This document shows, piece by piece, positions 41,671 to 50,846 of a stretch of 64,000 nucleotides of DNA. The notes beneath the pieces are model-generated. The model did not search any database. It was not told the origin of the DNA and was given only the letters and a program-made list of their open reading frames with translations. The position numbers were made by a program, and so were the translations under genes. Positions within the stretch are counted from its first letter, which is position 1, and each line of letters opens with the position of its first letter. The DNA is taken from contig NZ_SLYP02000003.1 of NCBI RefSeq assembly GCF_004341505.2, forward strand, positions 124,001 to 188,000, given 5' to 3'. This DNA is from Sphingomonas sp. JUb134 (lineage in GTDB: Bacteria; Pseudomonadota; Alphaproteobacteria; Sphingomonadales; Sphingomonadaceae).

Positions 41671-41831
41671 ACTAGACCAGAACAGGCCGGTTGAACGACG
41701 CGCCAGACAAGCGTCGGATCGAGAGGATGTCGGACGCGGGCCTGTCGCCCGCCCTACCGAGCCGTGCGTGATACAGCGTGTCAGGAATCGTTGCCGATGC
41801 CAGACGTCGGCCGTGAGGGGAGAGATTTCGC

Positions 41832-44800
41832 ATGACTATGTCCCGTCGTACGTGCCGCGGATCGTTGCGCCTGGCCGGCGTTTCGCTCGGCGCGATGTCC
41901 GCCGCACTGCTGCTTCCGCAGGCGGCCCTCGCCCAAGCCGCCGAGGTCCCGGAGACGGTCGCACCCGGCACCCCGGCGCAGCAGGATCCGTCGCCAGCCC
42001 AGACCGCGATCGTGCCGGTCGATCAGGCCACGCCCGACCCCGCTGCCCAGGTCGCATCGCCCGAAGCAGACACGGGAGGCGACATCGTCGTCACCGGCTT
42101 TCGCCAGTCGCTAGGCGCCGCGATCGCGCTGAAACGCAACACCGTCTCCTCGGTCGATGCGATCGTGGCGGAAGACATCGCCAAGTTCCCCGACCAGAAC
42201 CTCGCCGAGTCGCTGCAGCGCATCCCCGGCATCTCGATCCAGCGCGATGCCGGCGAAGGCCGCGCGATCACCGTGCGCGGTCTCGGCGCCCAGTTCACTC
42301 GCGTCCGCGTCAATGGGCTCGAGACGGTCGCCACCTCCACCGACGGCGCCAGTTCCAACCGTGACCGCGCCTTCGACTTCAACGTGTTCGCGTCGGAGCT
42401 CTTCAACTCGATCGTCGTCCACAAGACCGCGGAGGCGTCGCTCGACGAAGGGTCGCTCGGCGCCGTGGTCGATCTCAACACGGGCAACCCGCTGGCCGGC
42501 AAGACCGGCGTCACCTTCGTGGCCTCGGGGCAGGCGTCGTACAACGATCTTTCGGAGAACTGGGGCCCGCGTCTCGCCGGCCTGCTCTCGTACAAGAACG
42601 ACGCCGGTACCTTCGGCGTCGCGATCTCGGGTGCGTACCAGAGCACCAACAATTTCGAACTCGGCAACAACACCGTGCGTTGGGCCCAGGGCGTGTTCGA
42701 TTCGGTCGACGGCACCCCCTGCTTCTCGCAGCCGAACCGGGGCGGCACCTATGTCGGCACCCCGGGCGGCGTCTGCGACCAGGTCGCGCTCGCCTTCCAC
42801 CCGCGCATCCCGCGCTACGGCTCGGTCCGTCATGATCGAGAGCGCCTGGGCCTGACCGGCAGCGTCCAGTGGGCGCCGACCGACGCAACCAAGGTCTCGA
42901 TCGACGCGCTCTATTCGCGCTTCAAGGAAACTCGCGAGGAGAAGTGGGGCGAAGTGCTGCTGCGCTCCAACGAGCGCCAGATGAACGTCCGCGACTATAC
43001 GATCGACGACAACAACAACCTGATTTCCGCAACGATCGACGACGCCTGGGTGCGCACCGAGCATTATCTTCGCGAGTCGCAGACCGAATTCTACCAGATC
43101 GGCGGCAGCTGGGATCAGGATGTCAGCGACACGTTCCGGTTTACGCTGATGGGCGGCTATTCCAAATCCAACGCCACCATCCCGGTCGAGACCACCTTCG
43201 TGTTCGACGATCGCGACGCGCAGGGCTTCAGCTACGACTATACCAACATGAAGCGCCCGGTGATCAGCTTCGGCACCAGCGTCACCGATCCGGCCAACTT
43301 CCAGCTCTCGGAAATCCGTGACCGCCCGTCCAAGACGGTCAACGACTTCCGCACCGTCCAGCTGCGCACCGAGTGGGACGTGACGGAGGGGCTGAAGATC
43401 AAGTCGGGGGCGATGTACCGCCGCTTCTCGTTCGATACCCAGGGCTTCTCGCGCGATGCGGTGGTCTGTCCGAATGCCGGCGGCACCGACGTGGTGCTCG
43501 GCACCATCACCTGCACGCCCAACAGCAACATCGGCCCGACGGCGGTGTACGGCTTCCCGGCAGGAAACCTCGGCGAGCTGTTCAACCTGGGCAAGGCCGG
43601 TCAGCCCGGCGGCACCACCACCGAGTTCCTGATCCCGAACATCGATGCAGCGGCGAACTACACCGGCCTCTATGATCGCACCGCCAATGTGCTGGTCGGG
43701 GACACCCGCAGCGTCTCCGAGGAAGTGACCGGCGGCTATGTCCAGTTCGACATGGAAGGCGACCTGTTCGGCCTCCGCTACGCGGCCAACGCTGGCATGC
43801 GCTATGCACACACCGCGCAGAAGTCGACCGGCCTGACCTCGGCTACTGCGGGCGGCGTCACCACCAACACGCCAGTGACCGTCGAGCGCAGCTATGACGA
43901 CTGGCTGCCGGCGATCAACGTCGCGCTGTTCCCGCATGAGGACATCGTCCTGCGCGGCGCCATTTCGAAGGTCATCACCCGGCCTTCGCTGGGCAGCCTG
44001 ACGCCCGGAGGCTCGGTCGACGGCTTCAACTACCGCGTCAACTTCGGCAATCCGCAGCTCGATCCGTTCCGCGCCACCTCCTTCGATCTGTCGGCCGAAT
44101 ATTATTTCGCGCCCCAGTCGCTGTTCTCGGTCGCGCTGTTCAAGAAGAACATCGCCAGCTTCCCGGTCTCCGGCACCCGCAGCGGCACCTTCGCGTCGAC
44201 GGGCCTGCCGCTCAGCGTGATCCCGGCGAGCTCGCCGGCCGCCCAGGCGCCGGAAGGCCAGCTGTGGCAGATCAGCGGCCCGGTGAACGGCGAAGGCGCG
44301 TCGCTGAAGGGCATGGAAATCTCGCTCCAGGCGAGCTTCACCTTCCTGCCGGGCTTCCTCAAGAACTTCGGCTTCCTCGCCAACGCCACCTTCGTCGACT
44401 CCAGCGCCAGCTACTCGCAGGGTGGTCCGGCGACCGAGGTGATCCAGCCTGGCGTCAGCCCGACCGGCGCACCCATCCCCGGCGGCACCCTCGGCGCGCT
44501 TCCCAACACCACCCGGGACGCGACGCTCTACGGCCTGTCGAAGCGCGCCTACAACGGCACGCTCTACTATGAGGATGCGAAGTTCTCCGCGCGCGCGTCG
44601 GTCAGCTATCGCAGCCCGTACATCGACGGCGCCTCGGCGACCGGCAACCTGTTCGAAGGCTATGACGAGACGGTCAACGTCGACGCATCGCTGCGCTACA
44701 AGGTCACGCCGAGCTTCGAACTGTCGCTGGAAGGCACCAACCTGACCGACGAATATCGCGATCGGTGGGTCGATATCGACGCAAAGCGCAACTACGAGTC

Positions 44801-44849
44801 CAACCACTTCGGGCGGACATTCCTGATCGGCGGCCGGTTCAAGATGTAG
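41832..44849 (+). CDS. TonB-dependent outer-membrane receptor 2
   Basis: This 1,005-residue receptor has a signal peptide with hydrophobic core SLRLAGVSLGAMSAALLLPQAALA, a TonB-box-like DIVVTGFRQSLGAAI, a plug (~85-215, with ESLQRIPGISIQRDAGEGRAITVRGLGAQFTRVRVNG) and a barrel that ends HFGRTFLIGGRFKM. It is a TonB-Xanth-Caul receptor related to receptor 1 but clearly distinct in the barrel. It sits in the middle of the pectin/hexuronate locus, so uptake of pectic oligosaccharides is likely. It has its own intrinsic terminator and paired operator-like sites upstream. Confidence 0.94.
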   Translation: MTMSRRTCRGSLRLAGVSLGAMSAALLLPQAALAQAAEVPETVAPGTPAQQDPSPAQTAIVPVDQATPDPAAQVASPEADTGGDIVVTGFRQSLGAAIALKRNTVSSVDAIVAEDIAKFPDQNLAESLQRIPGISIQRDAGEGRAITVRGLGAQFTRVRVNGLETVATSTDGASSNRDRAFDFNVFASELFNSIVVHKTAEASLDEGSLGAVVDLNTGNPLAGKTGVTFVASGQASYNDLSENWGPRLAGLLSYKNDAGTFGVAISGAYQSTNNFELGNNTVRWAQGVFDSVDGTPCFSQPNRGGTYVGTPGGVCDQVALAFHPRIPRYGSVRHDRERLGLTGSVQWAPTDATKVSIDALYSRFKETREEKWGEVLLRSNERQMNVRDYTIDDNNNLISATIDDAWVRTEHYLRESQTEFYQIGGSWDQDVSDTFRFTLMGGYSKSNATIPVETTFVFDDRDAQGFSYDYTNMKRPVISFGTSVTDPANFQLSEIRDRPSKTVNDFRTVQLRTEWDVTEGLKIKSGAMYRRFSFDTQGFSRDAVVCPNAGGTDVVLGTITCTPNSNIGPTAVYGFPAGNLGELFNLGKAGQPGGTTTEFLIPNIDAAANYTGLYDRTANVLVGDTRSVSEEVTGGYVQFDMEGDLFGLRYAANAGMRYAHTAQKSTGLTSATAGGVTTNTPVTVERSYDDWLPAINVALFPHEDIVLRGAISKVITRPSLGSLTPGGSVDGFNYRVNFGNPQLDPFRATSFDLSAEYYFAPQSLFSVALFKKNIASFPVSGTRSGTFASTGLPLSVIPASSPAAQAPEGQLWQISGPVNGEGASLKGMEISLQASFTFLPGFLKNFGFLANATFVDSSASYSQGGPATEVIQPGVSPTGAPIPGGTLGALPNTTRDATLYGLSKRAYNGTLYYEDAKFSARASVSYRSPYIDGASATGNLFEGYDETVNVDASLRYKVTPSFELSLEGTNLTDEYRDRWVDIDAKRNYESNHFGRTFLIGGRFKM

Positions 44850-44857
44850 GTCGTCCC

Positions 44858-44900
44858 GGGCGCCCCGCTCTCCTCCCTTGGGGCGCCCTTCTTTTCTTCC
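44858..44900 (+). terminator. Intrinsic terminator after TonB receptor 2
   Basis: A perfect 9-bp stem GGGCGCCCC / GGGGCGCCC with a 13-nt loop begins 8 bp after the receptor stop and is followed by TTCTTTTCTT. This is the clearest rho-independent terminator in the window. The next gene starts only 13 bp further on. Confidence 0.88.
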
Positions 44901-44913
44901 GCGGGAATTCTGC

Positions 44914-45903
44914 ATGATCGATCGGCGACAGACGCTGGCCGCGCTCGGCTCCGTGATGGCCGCGGCCGCCGCAGGCTCCGCGCGGGCCCAGCAACCCACC
45001 CCGCCGGCCCGTGGCACGTCCCCCGATCCCACTGAGATTCTCGAGCTGTGGCCGAACGGCGCTCCCGGCGCCCCTGCCACGCTGCCGGTCGAGCGGATCG
45101 AGGAACGCAGCAAGGATCCCGCCCTTTCCGACCGCGCCGTGACCGGCACCCACCGGCCGCGCCTCGTCGTGTTCCGCCCGCGCAAGCCCAACGGATCGGC
45201 GCTGATGGTCGCGCCCGGCGGCGGCTATGTCCGCGTCGTCCTCGACAAGGAGGGCTTCGAGATCGGCCGGTGGCTCGCAGAGCGGGGGTGGACCGTGTTC
45301 GTGCTCTTCTACCGCCTGCCAGGCGATGGTTGGGCGGCGGGTCCCGACACCCCGCTCCAGGACAGCCAACGGGCGATACGCCTCATCCGCTCGCGTGCGC
45401 AGAGCTACGGCATCCGTCCGGATCGCGTCGCCGCGATGGGCTTTTCCGCCGGCGGCCACGTCTGCGGCGACCTCGCCACCCGATACCACGCGCGCGTCTA
45501 TGCGCCGGTGGATGCCGCGGACCGGCTGAGCGCCCGTCCCGACATTGCCGCCCCCATCTACGCCGTGCAGTCGATGCGCCTCCCCGTCGCCCACGGCGGA
45601 TCGCGCACGCAGCTGCTTGGCACCCACCCCACGCCGGCGCTCGAAGCTGCGCACAGCCCCGAGGACAGCGTCCGTGCCACCACCCCGCCCTGCTTCCTGG
45701 TCCATGCCGAGGATGACGCGACGGTGCCGGTCGAAAACAGCCTCGCGCTGCGCGCCGCTCTCAAGCGCGCGGGCGTACCGGTCGAGACGCACCTGTTTAC
45801 CGAGGGCGGCCACGGCTTCGGCATCCGCGGTGCGGCGGGCAAGCCGGCGGGGATCTGGCCCGAACTGTTCGCGCGCTGGGCCAAGACCCACGGCTTCGGC
45901 TGA
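44914..45903 (+). CDS. Exported alpha/beta-hydrolase, acetyl-esterase-like
   Basis: This 329-residue protein has an N-terminal leader (DRRQTLAALGSVMAAAAAGSARAQ) and an alpha/beta-hydrolase fold with oxyanion segment VAPGGGYVRVV, nucleophile elbow AMGFSAGGHVCG, acid residue in VHAEDDATVP and histidine in TEGGHGFGI. The family includes carbohydrate acetyl esterases, so removing acetyl groups from pectin or xylan pieces is a good guess. No good ribosome-binding site is seen and the start lies just beyond the receptor terminator, so expression may depend on read-through. Confidence 0.82.
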   Translation: MIDRRQTLAALGSVMAAAAAGSARAQQPTPPARGTSPDPTEILELWPNGAPGAPATLPVERIEERSKDPALSDRAVTGTHRPRLVVFRPRKPNGSALMVAPGGGYVRVVLDKEGFEIGRWLAERGWTVFVLFYRLPGDGWAAGPDTPLQDSQRAIRLIRSRAQSYGIRPDRVAAMGFSAGGHVCGDLATRYHARVYAPVDAADRLSARPDIAAPIYAVQSMRLPVAHGGSRTQLLGTHPTPALEAAHSPEDSVRATTPPCFLVHAEDDATVPVENSLALRAALKRAGVPVETHLFTEGGHGFGIRGAAGKPAGIWPELFARWAKTHGFG

Positions 45904-45908
45904 ACGCG

Positions 45909-45934
45909 AACCGGTGTCGCTGACACCGCTATCA
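45909..45934 (+). promoter_or_regulatory. Candidate operator before the first FAA-hydrolase-fold gene
   Basis: AACCGGTGTC followed by TGACACCGCTATCA gives an inverted pair (CGGTGTC-GCT-GACACCG, perfect 7-bp arms). It is immediately upstream of the ribosome-binding site of the hydratase gene. Confidence 0.5.
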
Positions 45935-45957
45935 GATTTGGATTGGAGGAGCTCCAG

Positions 45958-46755
45958 GTGGCGACCGTATTGCAGCAGAATATCGAACGCATCGCCGATA
46001 CCTTCGTGCGAGCGCGCCGTGAGGGCATGGCGATCGTCGACTATCCCGGCACCATCCCCGCTGCGCTGGCAGAGGCCTATGCGGTGCAGGACCGCGCCCT
46101 CGCGCTCGACGGCCGCCGCGTCGCGGGGTGGAAGGTCGGCAAGATCGACCCGCCGATCGAGGGCGTGAACCGCCTCGCCGGCCCGATCTTTGCCGACCAG
46201 ATCGTCACCGCCGCGGGCGCCGGAACGCCGGTCGCCATGCCGGTATTCCGCGGCGGCTTCGCCGCAGCCGAGGCCGAGTTCCTGCTGCGCGTGGGCACCG
46301 CGCCCGATCCCGCAAAGCTCCACTATACGATGGAGGAGGCGATCGACCTGATCGACGCCGTCCACGCCGGCATCGAGATCGCCAGCTCTCCCTTTCCCGG
46401 CATCAACGCGCTCGGTGCTACCGTCACCATCTCCGACTATGGCAACAACAACGGCCTGGTGATCGGCCCGGCGATCGACAACTGGCGCGACGCCAACATC
46501 ACGGACTGGCCGGTCGAGCTCACCATCGACGGCGCCCCGATCGGCGCCGCCACCGCCGCCGCCATGCTTGACGGACCCTTCGGCGCGGCGCGTTTCCTGT
46601 TCGAGCTGCTCGCCGCCCGCGGCATCGCGCTCCAGCCGGGCGACTGGATCTCGTCCGGGGCCGTCACCGGCGTCCACCAGGTGTCGCTCGGCGCGCGCGT
46701 CGACGTCCGCTTCGACAATCGCCTCGCCACCGCCTGCACCATCGTGGCGCGGTGA
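45958..46755 (+). CDS. 2-keto-4-pentenoate hydratase / FAA-hydrolase-fold protein (1)
   Basis: This 265-residue protein starts at a GTG 7 bp after GGAGGA. The fold is recognised by GWKVGKIDPPIEG, AGPIFADQIV, AAEAEFLLRVG and DLIDAVHAGIEIASSP, with the acidic residues that bind a divalent metal, and by WISSGAVTGVHQVSLGARVDVRF. Members hydrate or dehydrate 2-keto acids. In a sugar-acid locus this would fit dehydration of a 2-keto-3-deoxy acid, but the substrate is not proven. A second copy at 55152-55982 shares the same motifs and is also next to transport and glycosidase genes. Confidence 0.85.
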   Translation: MATVLQQNIERIADTFVRARREGMAIVDYPGTIPAALAEAYAVQDRALALDGRRVAGWKVGKIDPPIEGVNRLAGPIFADQIVTAAGAGTPVAMPVFRGGFAAAEAEFLLRVGTAPDPAKLHYTMEEAIDLIDAVHAGIEIASSPFPGINALGATVTISDYGNNNGLVIGPAIDNWRDANITDWPVELTIDGAPIGAATAAAMLDGPFGAARFLFELLAARGIALQPGDWISSGAVTGVHQVSLGARVDVRFDNRLATACTIVAR

Positions 46756-46780
46756 CGATCCCCAACCACGCCATGCTGCC

Positions 46781-46882
46781 GTACCCCGGTGACGGCCGGG
46801 GTACAGTTGCGGTGCGGGTGGGGTTGGGGCTCGCCTCTCGGGGGCCTTCCCAACTGGACCCCGGCCTCCGCCGGGGTACAAG
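46781..46882. repeat. BIME-like inverted repeat pair after the hydratase gene
   Basis: GTACCCCGG-TGACGG-CCGGGGTAC (perfect 9-bp stem) plus ACAGTTG at 46781-46809 is an inverted relative of CAACTGGACCCCGGCCTCCG...GGTACAAG at 46851-46882. The second arm recurs at 52106-52137 with one difference in 32 bases. It may end transcripts or protect them. Confidence 0.7.
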
Positions 46883-46994
46883 TCCAGCTGCCGCCTTCCG
46901 CCTCCTGCCCTAGCCGTCGACCGCACACCCAATGCCCGCCACCGGCCAAACAGACGGGGACCACCCCGCACCTCCGCCGGCCCGAGGAGAGAGA

Positions 46995-49900
46995 ATGACC
47001 CGTTCCCCCGTTTCCGCGCTGGCCCTCGCCGTCGCCGTCCTCGCCGCCCCGGCCGCCGCCCAGACTCAGGCACCCGCCACTGCCGCGCCCGCCGCCGACC
47101 AGAGCCTGATCTTCCACGCCACTCTGGACACCGGCTTCACCGCCGAGCACGCAGCCGGCGACCCGGTGCCCAATTTCCGCAGCGGCATGAGCACCGTCGC
47201 CGATGGCGCCATCGGCGGCGCCGCGCGCTGGTCGGACGCCGGCTATGTCGCGTGGAAGGCGCCCGGCAACATGCGCGCCGAACGCGGTACCCTCGCCTTT
47301 TGGTGGCGTGCGCGCGATCCCCTGAACGACGTCCCCTTCGTGATCTTCCGCACCGGATTTGCCGATCACACCAGCTGGGACATGGCGTTCCTGCGCATCG
47401 ACTGGAACGGCCACGGCTTCGACGCCTTTGTCACCGACGCTAATCTCGCGCGGATCCGCGTCTCCTACACCATTCCGGAGATCCCGGACCCCAATGCGTG
47501 GCACCACCTCGCCTTCGCCTGGGACGAGACGGTGGGCGTGCGCCTCTATGTCGACGGGCGCGAAGTCGCCGCCAAGCGGCAGGTGGCCGACCTCGATTCC
47601 GGTCTCGACCAGTTCGGCCTCGCCGGCCGCGTGATCTCGCCCCACCAGGTGCAGAGCCGCTATAATTTCATGCGCGGTTCCGACGTGGACGACCTGCGCG
47701 TCTATGACCGCATGCTCGGTGCCACCGGCGTGAGCGCGCTCGCCGGCAAACAGGAGCCCGCCGCACCCCCGGCCGACGATACCGCCGCCCGCCGCACGGC
47801 GTGGCTCCACCGCTATGGCTGGGACCGCCAGAGCCCGCCCGTCCTTGCCGACGCCGCAACCACCATCCGCAAGGTCGAGTTCGCCGACGCCAAGGACCTG
47901 AAACAGTGGATGTGGAAGGGCGGCGACGGCATCCCGGAGACCACCTGGCCGGGCGTCTACAACCGCTCCAAGCTCCCCGGCCGCGACGACTATTTCGAAC
48001 TCCCCGACTGGAACGTCTATGTCGAGGGCGGCAAGACCTACGACCTCGCCGTTCCCGCCGGTGAGCGCTTCAACCGCGTCGCCATCCGCGGCGCCGCTTA
48101 TGGCACGCTCGCCTATGCGCCCGAGGGCGGCGACTATGCGACCCTCGCCAAGCGTCCCCAGGGCGTGGTCCGCACCAGCGACAGCTTTGTGGCGAAGACC
48201 GGAGGCCGCCTGCGCTTCACCAATGTGATGCAGGAACAGCCGATCCAGGAGATCTGGGCCTATAACGTCACGGCAGGAACGCCGCCCAAGGGCCTGTTCA
48301 GCCTCGATTATGTCGTCGATGCCAAGGCGTCGTCGCAGCTCCCCGCCCTCTCCGCGCTCAACGCCTATGTCGCGGGCCGCTATGCGCCCGACGAGCAGGC
48401 CACCGCCGTCGCCATGCCGGCGGGCGGCATCAAGACCGCGGTCGGCGCCGGTAGCTCGGCCGAGAGCGGCGCCGCCGTCCGCCGCGCCGACGCGCGCCCG
48501 ATCGTCCACCTGCTGGTCCCCTCCAATTTCGGCGACGCCTTTCCGGACAGGCCGCTCGCCCGCGCCTGGGACTATGGCTGGCAGAACCTCCACGCCGGTC
48601 TCGACGGTATCGCCATCGACCTGCCCGCGATGCAGCTTAAACCGGACGCCAAGGGCCTGATTCCGCTCAGCATCGTCGTGCACGATCCGATCTGGCCGGA
48701 TCGCCAGATGATCGACGTGCAGGTCTCGGTCCGCCCCGGCGAGGCGCGCACCCTCTGGCTGGATCTGCGCGACCGCATCCTCAACAACGACAGCCTCTTC
48801 CTGACGATCGCGTCCGCTGCGCCGGACTTCAACGCCGATGCGCTCAACGGCGCCAAGCTGCGCCTCGTCTTCAAGGACCGCGCAGAGGCCACCAAGGAGC
48901 ATGTCGCCGACCGCTTCAACCAGGTGAGGGACAATTGGGGCTTCCTGGTCGAGGAGCACACCGCGTCCAAGAATGCCGGCCTCTACCGCCGCGTCTTTGC
49001 CGACATCTCCGATTTGCTGCGCGTCGACCCCGACCATGCGGAGGCGCGCCGCTACTGGGCGGACATCAACTACCGCCCCGAAAACATGCCGGCCTTCACC
49101 CAGCCGCAGCCGCCCGCCGGCGTGCCGCTCTGGGCGTTCCGCCAGCTCGAGGATTTGAAGCTCGCCCGCCATTTCGTGAACTGGTGGATCGACGAGCGCC
49201 AGGTCCCCTATGGCGACTTCGGCGGCGGCATCTCCGACGACACCGACCTCACCCAGCAATGGCCCGGCCTCGCGCTGATGGGTGTCGACCCGGACAAGAT
49301 CAACGCGTCGCTGCGCGCGCTGGACGAGGCCGTCTACAAGAACGGCATGATCGAGAACGGTCTGGGCGTCCTCACCACCGACGAGCTCCACGCCTATGAG
49401 GAAGGCCTCAACGCCGACGCCGAACGCCTCTACCTCAACTGGGGCGAGCCGCGCACCGTCGAGCGGATCATGGCCACCACCAAGGCGCTCGGCGGCATCA
49501 TCACCCGCAATCCGGCCGGGCACCTCCATTTCTCCTCGAACTGGTACGGCGCCCGCAAGGTCTATCGCGAGGGCGCGTTCGAGTGGCAGAAGCCCTACAG
49601 CTTCACCGTCCTCCACGGCCCGATCCTGCTCGGCCTCTACAACGCCAACCCGGCAGCGCGCGGGCTCGTTACCGGCGTCGTCGATGGGCTGATGGCACAT
49701 GGCACCCAAGGCCCCGACGGCAACTGGAGCTATCCCAACGAGATCAATTGGCGGACGGATGCGACGCGCGTCGGCGACGGCGGCGGCGCCACCGTCCCGC
49801 TCCAGTCCGCCTGGGCATCGTGGCGCTTTACCGGTGACGCCAAATACCTCCGCCCGATCGAGACGCGCCTCGCAAAAGCTGGGCTCGCCGCACTCGCGGA

Positions 49901-50846
49901 GTTCAACGAGAACGCCTTCCAAGCCCTCCCGATGGGCGGCCAGCTCCTCGCGACCGCCCCGGCTAAGGCGGAGGCCTCGGGCGATCCCTTCCCGCTCTAC
50001 AGCGCCTGGGCGGCGACCGGCGACCGCAGCTGGCTCGAACGCCTCCACGCCGACGCCATCGCCGACAAGGCGCAGCACATGTACATGTACACGGAAGGGC
50101 ACTGGTGGTCCGACCGCGTCGACCAGCCCAACGAGATCCTCCAGCGCGAGCGCCTGGGCGGCATCGCGCTGCGCCGCAACCAGACCTGGCCCGGCAACAC
50201 GGTCAGCTGGCGCTTCGACCAGCCCGAGGCCGCAACCCAGGTCGCGATCCTCGTTCCCAACCCAAGGCCCGACGCCTTCCGCGTCATCGCCTACAACACC
50301 ACCAGCCAGCCCCAGCGCGCGACCATGACCGGGTGGACCGTGACCGGCGGCACCTGGACGATGAAGGCCGCCACCAGCAGCGACGGCGGCACCACCCTCA
50401 CCCCCATCGACACGCGCCAGCTCACCCTGGAGCGCAGCGCCTCGACGGAAGTGACCTTTGCCCCCGGCACCACCACCGTGCTCGACTTCACCCTCAGCCA
50501 GGCGAGCAGCCCGGTCGAGCAGCGCTCCGACCTGGGCATCGGTATCGACGACGTCACCGTGCAGGGCCGCCGCGTATCGGTGACGGTCCACAGCCTCGGT
50601 TCGCAACCTGTGGTCGGCGGCGCGGTGACGCTGGTGGACGCCACCGGCCGTGAAGTTGCCCACGCGGCGGTACCGGCACTCGCCGCCCCCACCGACCTGA
50701 GCCCCAAGACCGCGACCGTGCGCCTGAGCATCCCCGGCGGGGTCGATCCCGCCACCCTTTCGGTCCGCGTCGCGCTCCCGGGCGACGCGCCGGAGGTGAC
50801 GCGCCAGAACAACCAGGTCCCCCTCGCCGAGCTCGTTCGGCGATGA
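46995..50846 (+). CDS. Large exported protein with LamG-like and alpha/alpha-toroid-like regions
   Basis: This 1,283-residue protein has a signal peptide (MTRSPVSALALAVAVLAAPAAAQ) and the ribosome-binding site GAGGAGAGAG. Residues ~35-260 look like a LamG/concanavalin-type jellyroll (SLIFHATLDTGF, WHHLAFAWDETVGVRLYVDG). The central part (~700-1,050) is helical with YGDFGGGISDDTDLTQQWPG, HLHFSSNWYGARKVYREG and NWSYPNEINWRTDATRVGDG, reminiscent of (alpha/alpha)6 carbohydrate-active enzymes. The C-terminal ~130 residues are beta-rich (VTVHSLGSQPVVGGAVTLVDATG). I do not recognise a named family. Context suggests a glycoside hydrolase or polysaccharide lyase acting on pectin side chains, which is inference. 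It is coupled to the next gene by a 4-bp overlap. Confidence 0.75.
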   Translation: MTRSPVSALALAVAVLAAPAAAQTQAPATAAPAADQSLIFHATLDTGFTAEHAAGDPVPNFRSGMSTVADGAIGGAARWSDAGYVAWKAPGNMRAERGTLAFWWRARDPLNDVPFVIFRTGFADHTSWDMAFLRIDWNGHGFDAFVTDANLARIRVSYTIPEIPDPNAWHHLAFAWDETVGVRLYVDGREVAAKRQVADLDSGLDQFGLAGRVISPHQVQSRYNFMRGSDVDDLRVYDRMLGATGVSALAGKQEPAAPPADDTAARRTAWLHRYGWDRQSPPVLADAATTIRKVEFADAKDLKQWMWKGGDGIPETTWPGVYNRSKLPGRDDYFELPDWNVYVEGGKTYDLAVPAGERFNRVAIRGAAYGTLAYAPEGGDYATLAKRPQGVVRTSDSFVAKTGGRLRFTNVMQEQPIQEIWAYNVTAGTPPKGLFSLDYVVDAKASSQLPALSALNAYVAGRYAPDEQATAVAMPAGGIKTAVGAGSSAESGAAVRRADARPIVHLLVPSNFGDAFPDRPLARAWDYGWQNLHAGLDGIAIDLPAMQLKPDAKGLIPLSIVVHDPIWPDRQMIDVQVSVRPGEARTLWLDLRDRILNNDSLFLTIASAAPDFNADALNGAKLRLVFKDRAEATKEHVADRFNQVRDNWGFLVEEHTASKNAGLYRRVFADISDLLRVDPDHAEARRYWADINYRPENMPAFTQPQPPAGVPLWAFRQLEDLKLARHFVNWWIDERQVPYGDFGGGISDDTDLTQQWPGLALMGVDPDKINASLRALDEAVYKNGMIENGLGVLTTDELHAYEEGLNADAERLYLNWGEPRTVERIMATTKALGGIITRNPAGHLHFSSNWYGARKVYREGAFEWQKPYSFTVLHGPILLGLYNANPAARGLVTGVVDGLMAHGTQGPDGNWSYPNEINWRTDATRVGDGGGATVPLQSAWASWRFTGDAKYLRPIETRLAKAGLAALAEFNENAFQALPMGGQLLATAPAKAEASGDPFPLYSAWAATGDRSWLERLHADAIADKAQHMYMYTEGHWWSDRVDQPNEILQRERLGGIALRRNQTWPGNTVSWRFDQPEAATQVAILVPNPRPDAFRVIAYNTTSQPQRATMTGWTVTGGTWTMKAATSSDGGTTLTPIDTRQLTLERSASTEVTFAPGTTTVLDFTLSQASSPVEQRSDLGIGIDDVTVQGRRVSVTVHSLGSQPVVGGAVTLVDATGREVAHAAVPALAAPTDLSPKTATVRLSIPGGVDPATLSVRVALPGDAPEVTRQNNQVPLAELVRR

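Noticed and set aside
41776..41784. GCGTGTCAG considered as a third TGACACCG operator before TonB receptor 2
   Set aside because: Only the TGACAC half matches; the central CCGG is absent.
46437..50663. A 1,408-codon open frame on the minus strand opposite the large exported protein gene
   Set aside because: High-GC antisense frame: arginine-, alanine- and glycine-rich with no motif, no signal, and fully covered by a convincing plus-strand protein.
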